From positions 202,844,449 through 202,908,448 of the forward strand of contig NC_081409.1 in the NCBI RefSeq assembly GCF_030272615.1: DNA of 64,000 nucleotides. The letters run 5' to 3'. Both the position numbers and the translations under genes were made by a program. The notes under the pieces were generated by a model, which worked only from the letters and a program-made list of their open reading frames with translations, made no database searches and was not told the DNA's origin. Below, in pieces: positions 23,400 through 35,309 of this stretch (its first letter is position 1; each line of letters starts with the position of its first letter). This stretch comes from Cryptomeria japonica. Lineage: Eukaryota > Streptophyta > Pinopsida > Cupressales > Cupressaceae.

Positions 23400-24827
23400 G
23401 ATGAATCCCCTAAGGAACCTGAGGAAACCTGCAACAGGGAAGTGGAAGATGAACCGGGCATAGCCTTCTGGAAACCAATTAAGAAAGAAACAAGTAAAGA
23501 TCTCAGTGTTCCTATACTGGTAGAAGCTACAGTAGGTGAAGAAGAAGAAGAAGAAAGAGAATATAAGAGTAAAAGCAAGCAGAACCAACTAGAACCATTC
23601 CTAGATATGGGAAACTACATCATGATTTGAAGCAAATCATAGTAGATAATGATGCAGGGATACTCACAAGAAGAAAGGTGAAAGAAAACTCTTGCATGAT
23701 TTCTGAATTGGAACCCAAGACTTCTAGAGAAGCATTTACAGATGAAGACAAGATTAAGGCAATGGAAGAGGAGCTAGACCAGATAGAAAGGAATGCAACA
23801 AGGTCCTTGGTACCCAGATGAGAACACAAAAATGTCATAGGCACCAAATGGGTCTTCAGGAATAAGCTAAATAAAGAAGGCACAGTTGTGAGGAACAAGG
23901 CAAGACTTGTATGCAAGGGATATGCTCAGGAAGAAGGAGAAGGCTATGGAGAAACCTTTGCTCCTGTGGCTAGACTAGAAGGTGTCTGAATGCTAATTGC
24001 ATTTGCAGCATTCAAGAGATTTAAGGTATACCAGATGGATGTAAAGTTTGCATTCTTGAATGGAATCCTATAAGAGGAAGTGTATATTGAGCAACCGGAT
24101 GGGTTTGCCTTATTAGAAGATAGTAACATGGTGTGTAGATTACACAAGGCCCTGTATGGATTTAAACAAGCACCAAGGGTATGGTATGAACATTTACACT
24201 CTCATCTTGAGAAAATAGGATTTCAGAGAACAAGTTAGGATAGTAACATCTTCCTGAAATCTGAAGGTGATCAGATTCTGATCTGTGAAGTATTTGTAGA
24301 TGACATAATCTTTGGAGGAGATTATGAAATGAGTCATGCTTTTGCAGATGAAATGAAGAAAGAGTTTGAGATGTCTCTGATTGGATAGGTAAATTTCTTC
24401 ATTGATTTATAGATTCAGCAAATGAAAGAGGGTATCTTTATTACCTAGTCCAAGTATGTCAAAGAGGTATTGAAGACCTTTGCCATGGAGGTGAGCAAAC
24501 CAGTTGCTACACCGATGGTGACCAGCTGTAAAATTACTAAGGAAGATGATTCAACGTTGGTGAATGAGAAGGAGTACCAGTCAATGATCAGTAAGCTGCA
24601 CTATGTGGTGCACAATAGACCAAATATTGCTCATGTAGTAGGCATAGTTGCTCATTTTCAGAAAAGTCCAAGAGAAGCCCACTTGGTAGCGGTAAAGAGG
24701 ATTCTTAAATACCTAAAAGGGACTATTGACTATGGATTGTGGTATCTATACAATGGTGATTTTAATCTCAAAGTGTTTACCGATGCATATTGGGGAGGTA
24801 ATGTGGATGACTGGAAAAGGACACCCG
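23400..24827 (+). pseudogene. Element B reverse transcriptase and RNase H, first part
   Basis: After a charged linker (ETSKDLSVPIL), RT runs from [11 protein letters not shown] near 23840. It shows [13 protein letters not shown], a stop, YQMDVKFAFLNG, a stop, YIEQPDGF, LYGFKQAPRVWYE and the catalytic FVDDIIFGG at about 24290. Later stops fall before the RNase H lead-in YLKGTIDYGLWY and FTDAYWGGNVDDW. The gene is cut by C after acccg (24823-24827) and resumes at 33248 (TSGAFFLG). RT copies element RNA. Confidence 0.9.
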
Positions 24828-26331
24828 TGTTGAACATAGAGTACCACTGAGAGGGGGGTGAATCAGTGGTTCTTAGTTTTCCAACTCTTTACCAATCCAA
24901 TCCTAGACAATCAACTATTTACTTAACCACTAAATAGTCATACCAGTAATGCAAGAGAGAAAAACAAAGAGATCATACACACTCAAGAGATTCACAACAA
25001 CAAATTTATGAGGAAAACCCAATATGGGAAAACCCTCGGTGAGAAAAGTTGTTGGAGACTACTGCTCCAATCTAGCCTCACATATAAACTACCTACTTAC
25101 AAATATTTTGGTTACCAACCCCTACTCTTTTAGGGCACCAACCCAAGGAGCACCAACCCCTTCTCTTTTAGGGCACCAACCCAAGGAGCGCCAACTCCTG
25201 CACCTAGATTCAATTAGACGATATATATTGAAATACTATTCGAATACAATTAAAGCTTCTTGTTGCAAATGAATTCTACAACTCTTGAATCAAATAACTC
25301 TCTGCTATCTTTCTCTCCCTTTTACACACAGTCTCTCAACTCATTATATCACACTAGGATGCTACCTACTCTGCCTCACCTTGCTAGTTAGATTCGATCG
25401 TCTGACTATGATACTGCCAGTAGAATCCTCTCATCGATTTTCTTATTTTCGCTCACTGCAACTTGCTCAGATTGCCTTCGTAAGTTTTTCTCCACACTTA
25501 CTATTCCCTCTTTTTTCCTTTTAATCTTCAGAGCATCAACTCTTTTCAATCTAGAGCTCACATCTCTTATCATGTGATTTCCCACCAAAATGCCATTCAA
25601 AATCTTGACGGTTAGGTTTTCCTGACCATCTACAAGGCAAAACCAAATCCTATCAGATCTTGCATGATCTAATATTTCTTGATGTCCATCTGTTTATTTT
25701 CGCCATTTTCATGCCTTCTAAAACATGTTTTTCCAGATAAGAAAAAAAATGATCCATTATTTCAACCTACAACTGTCAAAGCGCTATTAATGCATTTGTT
25801 GTTTCCTTCTTCTAGGTATCCTTTCAAACCGATCTTCTTTCTTCGATCCAGGCACCAACTACTCCCCTGATCCTCCTCTGTCATTCCTTCTTCCTCAAGC
25901 CGCAATCAGTCTGATGCAATCCCTTGATTTGTGGTTCCTTCATTAATGATGATTATCTGTTTCATCAACCCTGTCAATGAGGCTTCAACAATCACAACCC
26001 ACTTGCCACCTCATCTCCTTATGACATCACACCAATCAAGAAATGGCCTACCAACATGCAGTTGGTCTAGTAGACACATACCGATAAAACCATTTGCCAG
26101 TAGTGTGTTCTTCTTTTGTTAACCGATAAAGCATCATGTATTGGTTGCACATCTTTACCTCTGGTGATGTGAGACAACTTGTAACATTCTGCCTCTTCAT
26201 CATAAACAAGCAACCTCCTTTCAGACCGGTTTGTATTTCACCAATAGACCTTCATTCTTTATGCTCACCCTTATGTGGATCTCCTTCATGTGGGTTGACA
26301 TCAATGACAACTTAGTGCCAAAATGCCAACA
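24828..26331 (-). repeat. C 3' LTR (1504 bp)
   Basis: On the minus strand it runs TGTTGGCATTTTGGC to ..TGTTCAACA. Near its end is the terminal hairpin (24843-24870) and two 38-bp GGTTGGTGC units (about 25131-25206). The plus-strand frames at 25024-26122 are chance. Confidence 0.9.
24843..24870 (-). other. Terminal C-loop hairpin of C 3' LTR
   Basis: Perfect 8-bp arms: ACCACTGA and TCAGTGGT, with a loop reading TTCACCCCCCTC on the minus strand. It is the same structure as in the other families with a different stem. Confidence 0.75.
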
Positions 26332-26341
26332 ATCTCTCCCT
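26332..26341 (-). promoter_or_regulatory. Polypurine tract of C
   Basis: On the minus strand, agggagagat precedes the LTR start and lies in a 12-nt loop between ATGCCAA and TTGGCAT (26323-26329 and 26342-26348). It is the expected plus-strand primer. Confidence 0.75.
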
Positions 26342-26474
26342 TTGGCATTGGTGTCAACTTATCACAGTCCACTCCATACCGGTACATTTCTCTCCCTTTA
26401 AAATAATGACAAAGGGTACTTGCCCACTCCCCCTTTGGTCCATACCATGCTCCCCCTGATCCACATAAACCTCC

Positions 26475-27845
26475 CTAGGCAGATGATACAACTCCCAACT
26501 TGTGGTGGAGATACTCAAACATGCTTATCGATAGTGGTTTGGTAAAAATGTCTGCTACTTGTTCACCAGCAGGAACATAGTCTATTCTTACCTCTTGTCC
26601 TTCAACCTTCTCTTTGAGGAAATGGTACTTGATTGCAATGTGTTTTGTTCTAGATTGCATGACCAGATTCTTTGCTATGTTGATTGCACTCAAATTGTCA
26701 CACCGAATGATAATGGGATCAGTGATGTCCACTTGGATATATTTGAGAGTCTTTTTCATTCAAAGCACCAGAGAGCAACATGTAGCAGCAACAATGTACT
26801 CAGCTTCAACAATAGATAGGGAGACTGTGTCCTGCTTCTTGTTATGCCATGAGACCAATCAGTCACCTAGAAAGAAAGAACCACCACTTGTTCTCTTTCT
26901 ATCATCAATACATCCCGCCCAATCGGCATCAGTGTATGCTTCCAAGATAAAATCTCCCTATTTAGGATACCACAAACCATTGCTAAGAGTTCCTTGTAGA
27001 TACCTAAAAATTCTGCTAACAAGATTCATGTGTGACTACTTTGGTGCAACTTGGAATCGGGCTACCATGCATACCTCCTAAACTATATCCGGTCTTGAAG
27101 CAGTTAGATACTGTAGACTACCTATCATGGATCTATACAAAGTCTGATCCACTACCGATTATTCATCATTCTTACTCAATTTGTTGTCGGTCACCATGGG
27201 AGTACTTATTGGTTTGCAACCTTCTAGTTGGAATTTCTTTAGTATCTCCTTTGCATACTTGACTTGTGAGATGAAGATTCCTTTATCTTTTTGTAATATT
27301 TGCAAGCCAAGAAAGTAAGTCAATTCACCAAGCATTGACATCTTAAATTCTGGCTGCATCTGATCAGTAAACTCTTTGCAGAGAGTATCCTTGTTGCCTC
27401 CAAAGATGATGTCATCTACATAAACAACCACAATAATCATGTGATTTCCATCTTTCCTTATGTACAAATTACTGTCAGCACTTCCCTTTTTGAATCCTTG
27501 CTTCTTCAGATACTAATCTAATCTTGAGTACCATGCTCTAGGAGCTTGCTTCAAACCATATAGAGCCTTCTTTAACCAACACATAAATGTCTCATCATCA
27601 GGCAGTAGAAATCCTTCCGGTTGTTCCATGTATACTTCTTCTAAATTTCCATTAAGAAAAGAAAATTTTACATCCATTTGGTATACTTTATAGCCCTTGT
27701 AGGTAGAGTAAGCTAGAAACATCCTAATTTCTTCTAGTCTATCCACTAGTGCAAATGTTTCTTCAAGGTCAATCCCCTCTACTTGAGAGTATCCTTTGCA
27801 CACTAGTCTAGCTTTATGCCTTACAATCTTACCTTCTTCATTCAT
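26475..27845 (-). pseudogene. Element C reverse transcriptase and RNase H
   Basis: On the minus strand RT begins [16 protein letters not shown] (27845 downwards), with [24 protein letters not shown], a stop, then the catalytic VVYVDDIIFGG (about 27410) and YFLGLQILQ. A stop separates LSKNDE from the RNase H part, which shows AYTDADWAGCIDD, SLSIVEAEYI and the open 26759-26475 ending RTKHIAIKYHFLKEK and VADIFTKPL. The YVDD is intact, but five or so stops make it non-functional. Plus-strand frames here are shadows. Confidence 0.9.
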
Positions 27846-28159
27846 TTTGTTCTGGTAGACCCACTTTGTACCAATGATGTTCTTGTCTTCCAGTCTAGGG
27901 ACTAACTCTCAAGTCTTGTTCTTCTCAATCTGGTGCAGTTCTTCTTCCATGGCATCCATCCATTCTTGTCTCTTGCTAACCTCAATGAAATTTTTGGGTT
28001 CAACTTCAGTCATGAGGCATAGGTTGACTTGTTCATTATTCTGGGAAAGTCTTCTTCTAGTTTGCACACCATCATTCTTATTCCCCAGAATTTTCTCTTC
28101 CGGGTGATTCAACTGTACATACCGGTTGGGAACCTTTGGGAATGCTATTCTGGTACAAT
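27846..28159 (-). pseudogene. Element C linker between integrase and RT
   Basis: Hydrophilic linker LGNKNDGVQTRRRLSQN, then LMTEVEPKNFIEVSK and MDAMEEELHQIEKN, the usual lead-in to copia RT, interrupted by single stops. Confidence 0.75.
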
Positions 28160-28905
28160 TTATGTCTGAGCTTCATAATATTCATCACCAAAGTCATCAT
28201 ACCGGTTAAACTGTGTTTGATATCCTTTGTGCATATCTTCATCGACTCTTACATGCACACTTTCAAAAACTCTTCTTAGTCTTTTATTGTAGCATTTGTA
28301 GGCTTTGTTGTTAGATGAGTAACCAAGGAAGATCCCTTCATCACTCCTAGAGTCAAAACTTCCCAAGCCATCCATATATTTCTTAATGAAGCACTTGCTT
28401 CCAAATACTTTGAAATATTTGACTGATGGCTTCTGGTCATACCATAGCTCATAAGGGGTCATCTTGTTGTTTGTTCTTAATTGTACCCGGTTCAAAGTGT
28501 ATGCAGCAGTATGCACAACTTCTTTCCAATAAGTATCATGCAGATTTTCCTCATTCAACATGGTTCTGGCCATCTCTTTGACCGTCCTGTTATTCCTTTC
28601 TACCACTCCATTTTTCTGTGGTGTTCTAGGAGAAGAGTATTTCCTTCTAATTCCATTTTTTTCACAATAATCTTCAAATTCATTTGATGTGAACTCTCCA
28701 CCCCTGTCTAATCTTAGGCATTTTAATTTGTACCCACTTTCTTTTTCTACCATCTTTTGAAAGATATTGAATCTTTCAAAAGCTTGTGATTTATCTTGCA
28801 GAAAGGTGACCCATGTCATCCTTGACTAGTCATCAATGAAGAGCATGAATTATCTTTCACCAACAAGTTCTCTTGTTCTAGTTAGACCACACATATCTGT
28901 ATGCA
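28160..28905 (-). pseudogene. Element C integrase core
   Basis: The catalytic D, D, E are seen in IVHTDMCG, LRLDRGGEF and NGVVERNNR. The open frame 28819-28160 starts MTWVTFLQDKSQAF and runs to FGSKCFIK and EGIFLGYSSNNKAYKCYN, the C-terminal copia pattern. Two stops lie just upstream (near 28825 and 28908). This is the least damaged integrase in the window. Confidence 0.9.
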
Positions 28906-28909
28906 CAAT

Positions 28910-29638
28910 TTAAAGTGGCTTGGAGGTGTTGTGCTCCTTTGTCCTAAAACTCACTCTTGTTTGCTTACCTTTTACACATTCATCATAGAATGTGTTTACC
29001 AGTTTGATGATGAGAGGAATATTCCTCACACACTCCTTTTTGCTTGCTGCAACTAAGTTATCAAAATTTATGTGTCCTAATCTTCTATGCCACAACCAAC
29101 TTTCATCTACTTGCCCTATCATACATTGGGACTCGTAGCATTCATTTAGATTATAAACATTTCCATCAGTTCTCTTTCCTTCAGCCACAACTTTACCAGT
29201 ATTGTATTTCTTTATCTGAAAACTGGTTGAGTGAAAGGTGAACTTGTAACCTTTGTCACACATCTGACTCACACTCAACAGATTATGTTTGAGGCCTTCC
29301 ACATAGTATACATCATGTGCCTTCAGCTTTCCATCAATGCTTAGCGTTCCGTTTCCCTTTATTTTGATGGAGGAATTGTCTCCAAACCTTACCAATCCAC
29401 CGTTCCAATCTTCAAGTTTAATCAATTTCCTTTTGTCACCTGTCATGTGGTTTGAGCAACCACTATCTACTACCCATAGATTTTTACTTTCAGCATGCAA
29501 GGCAGTCTGCACTAGGAGACTTGATTCTGCCTTTTCCTTTTCTTTATCAACCCAAACTGGTTGGATTTCCTTCTTCTTGTCAGCTATTATATTCAGCTCA
29601 GGTTTAGTTACCAGTTCATGATCTGGATGTTTCTTCAT
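28910..29638 (-). pseudogene. Element C protease and GAG-pre-integrase
   Basis: An open frame of 242 codons. It contains the protease site LWVVDSGCSNHMTGDK, the flap-like LVRFGDNSSIKIKG, then GLKHNLLSVSQMCDKGY and the HHCC region WLWHRRLGHINFDNL. The first Cys of the C-x2-C pair is changed (TFYDEC). No internal stop. Confidence 0.9.
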
Positions 29639-29639
29639 C

Positions 29640-30964
29640 TTATTGATCTTCTTGTTTTTGCATGACTTTGCTATGTGTCCAAATTCTTGACAGTTATAGC
29701 ATTTTCTATTTTCATTAAAGTGAAAATCCTTAGAATTATTGTAGGGTACCGGTTTGTTCTTTTTACAATCAAAACTCTTATGTCCATATCTGTTGTATTG
29801 ATGGAAGACAATATTTATATCCTAGAGTGCACTAAATGAATTTCTACTTTCATAATTCATAGAAGACTTATTGGTTACCCTACAGTCAGCTATTTGGTGC
29901 CCAAACTTATTCAACCGGTAACAATAACCATGAAAGTCTGATACATATCCGTTGGGTTGTCTTGGTCCTAAATGGAATTGCTTCATTGGGTGTCTTCCAT
30001 TCATGTGGTTAAATCTTGTGAGTCCTTCTCAGTTAATTATGGTAATCCTCCCTGAGTCTGCATATTTATGCATGAAATATGGCCTCCGATTCATTTTTGC
30101 ATACCGGTTTGGATGTTGATTTCTAACAGCATTTGCATATGTCTTTTTGCCAGTATCCTTGCCTACTATGAATGTCTTCTTTTCTTCACCTTCAATTGAA
30201 GAGGTGTACATTATCTCTTTGTTGGATTTACCTTTGTGGGTTGAACCTTGACCAACTTCAAAGCCTAAGCGATCGGTATCTTTGGATTGCTTTTGTTTGC
30301 TCAACATCTTATCCAGAGCCTCAATGTTGCCTTCATAATTACTTCTTGTTTTTATTTCTTCCTTGCTTTCTTCAAGCTCCTTTCTGAGCTTTATTATTTC
30401 TGCTTCCATCTCTTGATGCTCCTTTTCTTTCTTTGACAGATCAAGTGTTGTAACTTCACTAATCCTCTTAGTTTCTTCCAGCTGTAGTTTTAAGTCAGAT
30501 ATGATTTGACCGGATTCTTCCAGAGACTGCTTCAAAAGATCTTGTTCATCTATTGCAACAAGCTTAACCATCTTGATTTCCCTTCTTGTTTTACTCAATT
30601 CTTCAAGTGCACCGATAAGTTCACTTTCCAAATCCACTTCAGCTTCAATATCCTCTTCTTTCTCATCTTCATTAGCGGGTCTGTCAAGTGCCATGAAATG
30701 ATTTACTTTCTGGTCATTCTCATGGTCATCATCTTCTGATGGATCTTCATCATCTATTGTGTCATCCTTAATGGTATATAGGTTGTTTTGGTTCTGGTAG
30801 CCTCTTCTTCCCTGTCGCTAGTCATTCCTATCTCTATCTTTGTCAGTAGATCTTTTGAACTCTCTTGGCTCATCTCCACCAGCTTCTTTGTAAGGACAAG
30901 TTGCAGCGAAGTGTCCTACTTTCCCGCAGTTGAAGCATTTAAGTGGTAGCTTTCCCTTGTACCG
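29640..30964 (-). pseudogene. Element C gag C-terminal part: coiled coil and zinc-knuckle array
   Basis: On the minus strand a first knuckle CFNCGKVGHFAATC lies near 30905-30950. It is followed by an acidic linker and an open frame 30694-30029 with a long heptad-like segment (EELSKTRREIKMVKL through ELEESKEEIKTRS, about 130 residues). Then come three more knuckle-like units: CYRLNKFGHQIADC (one Cys lost), QYNRYGHKSFDC (Cys lost) and CYNCQEFGHIAKSC (complete, near 29690). Knuckles bind RNA; the coiled coil suggests extra oligomerisation. Stops separate the segments. Confidence 0.85.
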
Positions 30965-30973
30965 ATCGAATCC

Positions 30974-31711
30974 TCATTTGATCTTCCTAAAAAATTTTGC
31001 TACTTTAGTATTAGAGTCTTCACTGGATTCTTTATGATTAATAGCTTCTTTGCCCTTTTTGGTGACATTGAATGCTGCCTCTTTCCTTATGGAAGTTTCC
31101 CCATTTGTTCTCATCTCATAGGCTGTCAAGGAGCCAAATAGTTCATCCATTGTAAAAGTCTTCAGATCCTTGGCTTCTTCTATGGCTAACACCTTAGTAT
31201 CATATTTTAGAGTGAGAGATCTAAGTATCTTTTTGAAAAGAATCTCATCTATGATCTCTTCTCCAAGTCCTCTGATAATATTCACAGTTTCATCAAATCT
31301 GTGAAGATAGTCTGTAATATTTTCATTATTTTTCATTTTGATACTTTCAAGTTGGCTCCTCAGTGTTTGCATCTTGGCTTCCTTGACCTTTGCATCTCCC
31401 TCAAACAACCTCTGCAATTTGTCCCATGTCTCCTTTGCTGAAACAGAGTGCATGACATTGAAAAATTAATTATCAGATAGTCCACTCAAGATGGCATGTT
31501 TTGCCATTGCATTATTCTCATACTCCCTTTTTCCATCTGGATCAGTGGGAGGAGTATTTGGAATGACATACCCATTTCTTACTGACATCCAAACATCAAA
31601 ACCAAGAGATGAAATATAGGTATCCATTCTTCTGCACCAGAACGCATAGTTAGATCCATCAAACATGATGGCTTTTGAGGAAGAAGACTCACTTCTTACC
31701 ATTGTTCTCAA
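30974..31711 (-). pseudogene. Element C gag N-terminal and capsid part
   Basis: The ATG at 31711 (minus) opens MRTMVRSESSSSKAIMFDG, then NYAFWCRRMDTYISSLGFDVW and, after one stop at the NFFN junction, the UBN2 capsid core ETWDKLQRLFEGDAKVKEAK and LRSQLESIKMKNNENITDYL. It is close in kind to the F gag start and unlike the MMKREGPK type of A, B, E and G. Confidence 0.9.
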
Positions 31712-31754
31712 GGTTCAGAATCTTCCCCAAGGTCTAAAAATAACTGGGAACCTC

Positions 31755-31768
31755 GCTCTGATACCAAT
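31755..31768 (-). promoter_or_regulatory. Primer binding site of C
   Basis: On the minus strand attggtatcagagc directly follows the LTR: a perfect Met-tRNA-type copia site. Confidence 0.9.
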
Positions 31769-33247
31769 TGTTGAACACAAAGTACCACTGAGAGGGGGGT
31801 GAATTAGTGGTTCTTAGTTTTCCAACTCTTTACAAATCCAATCCCAGATAATCAACTATTTACTTAACCACTAAACAGTCATACCGGTAATGCAAGAGAG
31901 AAAAACAAAGAGATCATGCACACTCAAGAGATTCGCAACACCATATTTATGAGGAAAACCCAACATGGGAAAAACCTTGGTGAGAAAAGTTGTTGGAGAC
32001 TACTGCTCCAATCCAGCCTCACAGGTAAACTACCTACTTAAAAAGATTTTGGGCACCAACCCAAGGAGCACCAACCCTTTCTCTTTTAGGGCACCAAACC
32101 AAGGAGCACCAACTCCTACACCTAGCTTCAACTAGGCAATGTATATTGAAATACTATTCAAATATAATTAAAGCTTCTTGTTGCAAATGAATTTTACAAC
32201 TCTTGAATCAAATAACTCTCGGTTATCTTTCTCTCCCTTTCACACACAATCTCTCAACTCATTGTATCACACTAGGATGTTGCATGCTCTGCCTCACCTT
32301 GCCAGTTAGATTCAATTGTCTGACTATGATACTACTAGTAGAATCCTCTCACCGGTTTTATTGCTTTCTCTCACTGCAACTTGCTTAGATTGCCTTCATA
32401 AGTTTTTCTCCACACTCACTATTCCCTCTTTTCTCCTTTTAATCTTCACAACATCAACTCTTTTTTGTCTGGAGCTCACATCTCTTATCAAGTGATTTCC
32501 CACCAAAATGCCATTCAAAATCTTGATGGTTAGGGTTTCTTGACCATCTACGAGGCAAAACCAAATCCTATCAGATCTTGCACGATCTGATCTTTCTTGA
32601 TGTCCATTTGTTCATTTATACCATTTTTCGTGCCTTCTAAAACACTTTTTTCAAGATAAGAAAAAAAATGATCCATTATATCAACCTACAACTGTCAAAC
32701 CGTTATTAATGCCTCTATTGTTTCCTTCTTTGAGGTATTCTTTTAAACTGATCTTCTTGCTTTGATATAGGCGCCAACTACTCCCTTGATCTTCCTCTGT
32801 CGTTCCTTCATCCTCAAGACACAATCATTCTAATGCAATCCCTTGATTTGCAGTTCCTTTATCAAATACGATTATCTATTTCATCAACCCTGTCGATGAG
32901 GCTTCAACAACCACAATCCACTTGCCACCTCAGCTCCGTATGGCATTACACTAATCAAGACATGGGCTACCAAAATGCAGTTGGTCCGATAGAAACATAC
33001 TGGTAAAAACCTTTGCTAGAGTGTTATTCTTTTGTTAATTGGTAAAGAATCCTGTACCGGTTGCACATCTTCACCTTTGCTAATGTGAGACAGCTTGTAA
33101 CATTCTACCTCTTCATCATAAACAAGAAACCTCCTTTCAGACTGGTTTGTATTTTACCAGTAGACCTTCAATCTTTATGCTCACCCTTATGTGGATCTCC
33201 TTCTTTATGGTTGACTTCAATGACAACTTAGTACCAAAATGCCAACA
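31769..33247 (-). repeat. C 5' LTR (1479 bp)
   Basis: On the minus strand TGTTGGCATTTTGG to ..TTCAACA. The terminal hairpin ACCACT/AGTGGT is at 31784-31811. It matches the 3' copy closely, with scattered substitutions and small gaps. Confidence 0.9.
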
Positions 33248-33628
33248 AACCAGTGGAGCATTCTTTCTTGGTAGAAGACTAGTCTCATGGACGAGTAAGA
33301 AGCAGAGCATTTATGAACTGCACTCAGGTAATCTAGATGAAACATGTATTAGATAGTTTCAAAGTACCTATATATGAATCGGTGAGTATATTTTGTGACA
33401 ATACTAGTGCAATCAATATTTCCAAGAATTTGGTATTGCATGTTAGAATTAAGCACATTGAGCTCAAGTATCAATTCTTGAGAGAGAAGGTTCAAAACAG
33501 AGAGGTTGTATTACAACATGTTTCCAGTAAGGAGTACCTAGCAGACATATTCACTAAGCGCTTACCGAAGACTACATTTACCTATTTGAGAGGTGAATTA
33601 GGGTTCTTGCCCCTTCATGAAGTAAACT
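33248..33628 (+). pseudogene. Element B RNase H, second part
   Basis: It resumes as TSGAFFLGRRLVSWTSKKQS, then a small frame slip, then VSIFCDNTSAINISKN, HIELKYQFLREKVQ and LADIFTKRLPK to the stop after LHEVN. This is the copia RNase H C-terminus with its DN(T/S)SA catalytic-region motif. Confidence 0.9.
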
Positions 33629-33866
33629 AAAGATGTGTGCTCCACATAACTCAGGTATTGCAGTGACAAATCTTTCAGGATTGATGTGTTGAAGGATGCT
33701 ACTCCATAGGGGGAGAAACATGGTGGATTATGGAAGCTTGTGCCTCCACTTTGGCAGTGTCATCAAAGGGGGAGAATATATATGATATGGGCAAAGATAT
33801 ATTATAGTTGCACTGGTCTATGATGTTATTAGTTGCAATGATACACTGAGTATTGCCATCAATGCC

Positions 33867-33878
33867 AAAGGGGGAGAT
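33867..33878 (+). promoter_or_regulatory. Polypurine tract of B
   Basis: aaagggggagat abuts the LTR start and is held between ATGCCAA (33862-33868) and TTGGCAT (33881-33887) with a 12-nt loop. Two similar G-tracts upstream (33708 and 33767) may be secondary tracts. Confidence 0.85.
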
Positions 33879-35304
33879 TGTTGGCATTTGATGAACCAAT
33901 ATGTTGGCATATGATGATATGATAATAATTTATGTTTTCATTGATGTCAATAAGTTCAGGTCAACTAGTATGAAGATTGGAAAAAGTTGTTATTGGTGAT
34001 CAAGTTCGAGAGCCGATATAAAGAGATGTAGTGAACTGATATTGGGGTTCCACTAAGTGTGACTACAGGTTGGTAGTCTTAGCTCGAGGGTTTCCGGTTT
34101 GGCAATCTAGTTTGTGCGATGCAACTGACGATATTCTGTGATGAGTTAGCTAAGAAATAAGGATGAGATCGAGATGCTACATCATTTTTGTGCACATGAA
34201 GGATTTCCTTGAGGATCTTGCATGTGAAGATCGACTGCATTTATTGTCTACCTCAGGAATGAACATTCTTCTAAGTGGTATGAGAAGAAAGCATGATGGG
34301 TTAATGATTTATATGTGCGGTGAAGAATGGATGATGCAGAATGACTTTTGATCTATTTAAGATTGTTTCAGTCTATGTTAAGTATTTTGTATGGTCAGGA
34401 TTGGACCGCTTGTAATTGTAAACCTAAGATGCTTAGGGTTTAGGGTTTATGCTACTGACCTAATTGTTGTCTATAAGGTCGATGAAGTTTGTTATTGTAA
34501 GTTGTTGGCAAAAGTCGTGTATGTATCTGAGTGATGAGATACTTGCCAGACCAATGAGTGAAAATTGTAGAGTGTGATTGCAGAGTAGAGGAATTGAAAA
34601 GGATCTGCCTTAGCATATAGTGTTGTTATCATATCAGAGTTTTACATGTTATCTTCTAACCATTTCAATAGAAGGAAAATCCCTTTGTCAGGTAGCTTTA
34701 ACAGGATTACTGTAAATCCTCTAACCAGATGACTCAAGTTCATTAAGTTCTTTAAATCCTCTAGCTAACCTTTAACAGGGTATATAGCCATTCCTTAACC
34801 GGGTGATCTTTAACGGGATCGGTTCCTAGTAGAACGTTATTGTAAAAGTCTTTAACTAGACTAGGCTCCTAATAGAGCGAGCTTCAAAATAGTTCAAAAC
34901 AAGCTTGTCGGTATTCATCCCAACCGTAGTTTTTCCCATTCGGATTTCCATGAGAAAAATTTGTGTCATGAGTTGTGCATTTTCATGTGATGATTAAGTA
35001 TTCTTTGTTTAGGTGATTATGCATGTAGAGCTAATGGTTATGGTATTGTTGATATAACACATGCATATTTTTATTAGTGAAGTAGTTATCCAGTGTTGAA
35101 TGATATTTGTAGTATTCAATTTACTGGTTTAGATGTCCGAAGTCTTACTGTGTTTAACCGGTATTGCCATGGTTAAGTCCAGTAATGAAGACAACCAGTT
35201 ATCATTGTTTTAACTTGATAAGTTGTTGAGAATTTTTTGTATGTACTGATTCACCCCCCCTCTCAGTACCAGTTAGGGTATCTTTTGTTCATCATTATTC
35301 ATCA
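33879..35304 (+). repeat. B 3' LTR (1426 bp)
   Basis: TGTTGGCATTTGATG to ..ATTCATCA, followed by the target copy TGTCA. The same internal blocks as the 5' LTR are present; the terminal hairpin GTACTGA/TCAGTAC is at 35243-35269. Confidence 0.95.
35243..35269 (+). other. Terminal C-loop hairpin of B 3' LTR
   Basis: Perfect 7-bp arms GTACTGA (35243-35249) and TCAGTAC (35263-35269), with loop TTCACCCCCCCTC. Confidence 0.7.
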
Positions 35305-35309
35305 TGTCA

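Larger units (their letters stand above)
24828..33247 (-). mobile_element. Inverted Ty1/copia element C, youngest nested full element
   Basis: C lies opposite to B. LTRs are 31769-33247 (5' of C) and 24828-26331 (3' of C); the primer site and polypurine tract are in the expected places on the minus strand. Flanks acccg (24823-24827) and aacca (33248-33252) match at three of five, and B's RNase H frame resumes cleanly. About 8.4 kb. It differs from A, B, E and G by a longer gag with a coiled coil and several zinc-knuckle units. Integrase D, D, E and RT YVDD are intact; a few stops remain. Confidence 0.95.
19621..35304 (+). mobile_element. Ty1/copia element B with nested inverted C
   Basis: LTRs at 19621-21073 and 33879-35304 with a perfect 5-bp duplication TGTCA (19616-19620 and 35305-35309). 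Removing B rejoins A's integrase frame (CKEC then QLGKM). Element C interrupts its RNase H region. Own length is about 7.3 kb. Integrase D, D, E and RT FVDD are present, but stops, a gag frameshift and a damaged zinc knuckle make it dead. Confidence 0.95.

Noticed and set aside
26614-27081. 155-codon plus-strand frame
   Set aside because: Antisense shadow of element C RNase H and RT.
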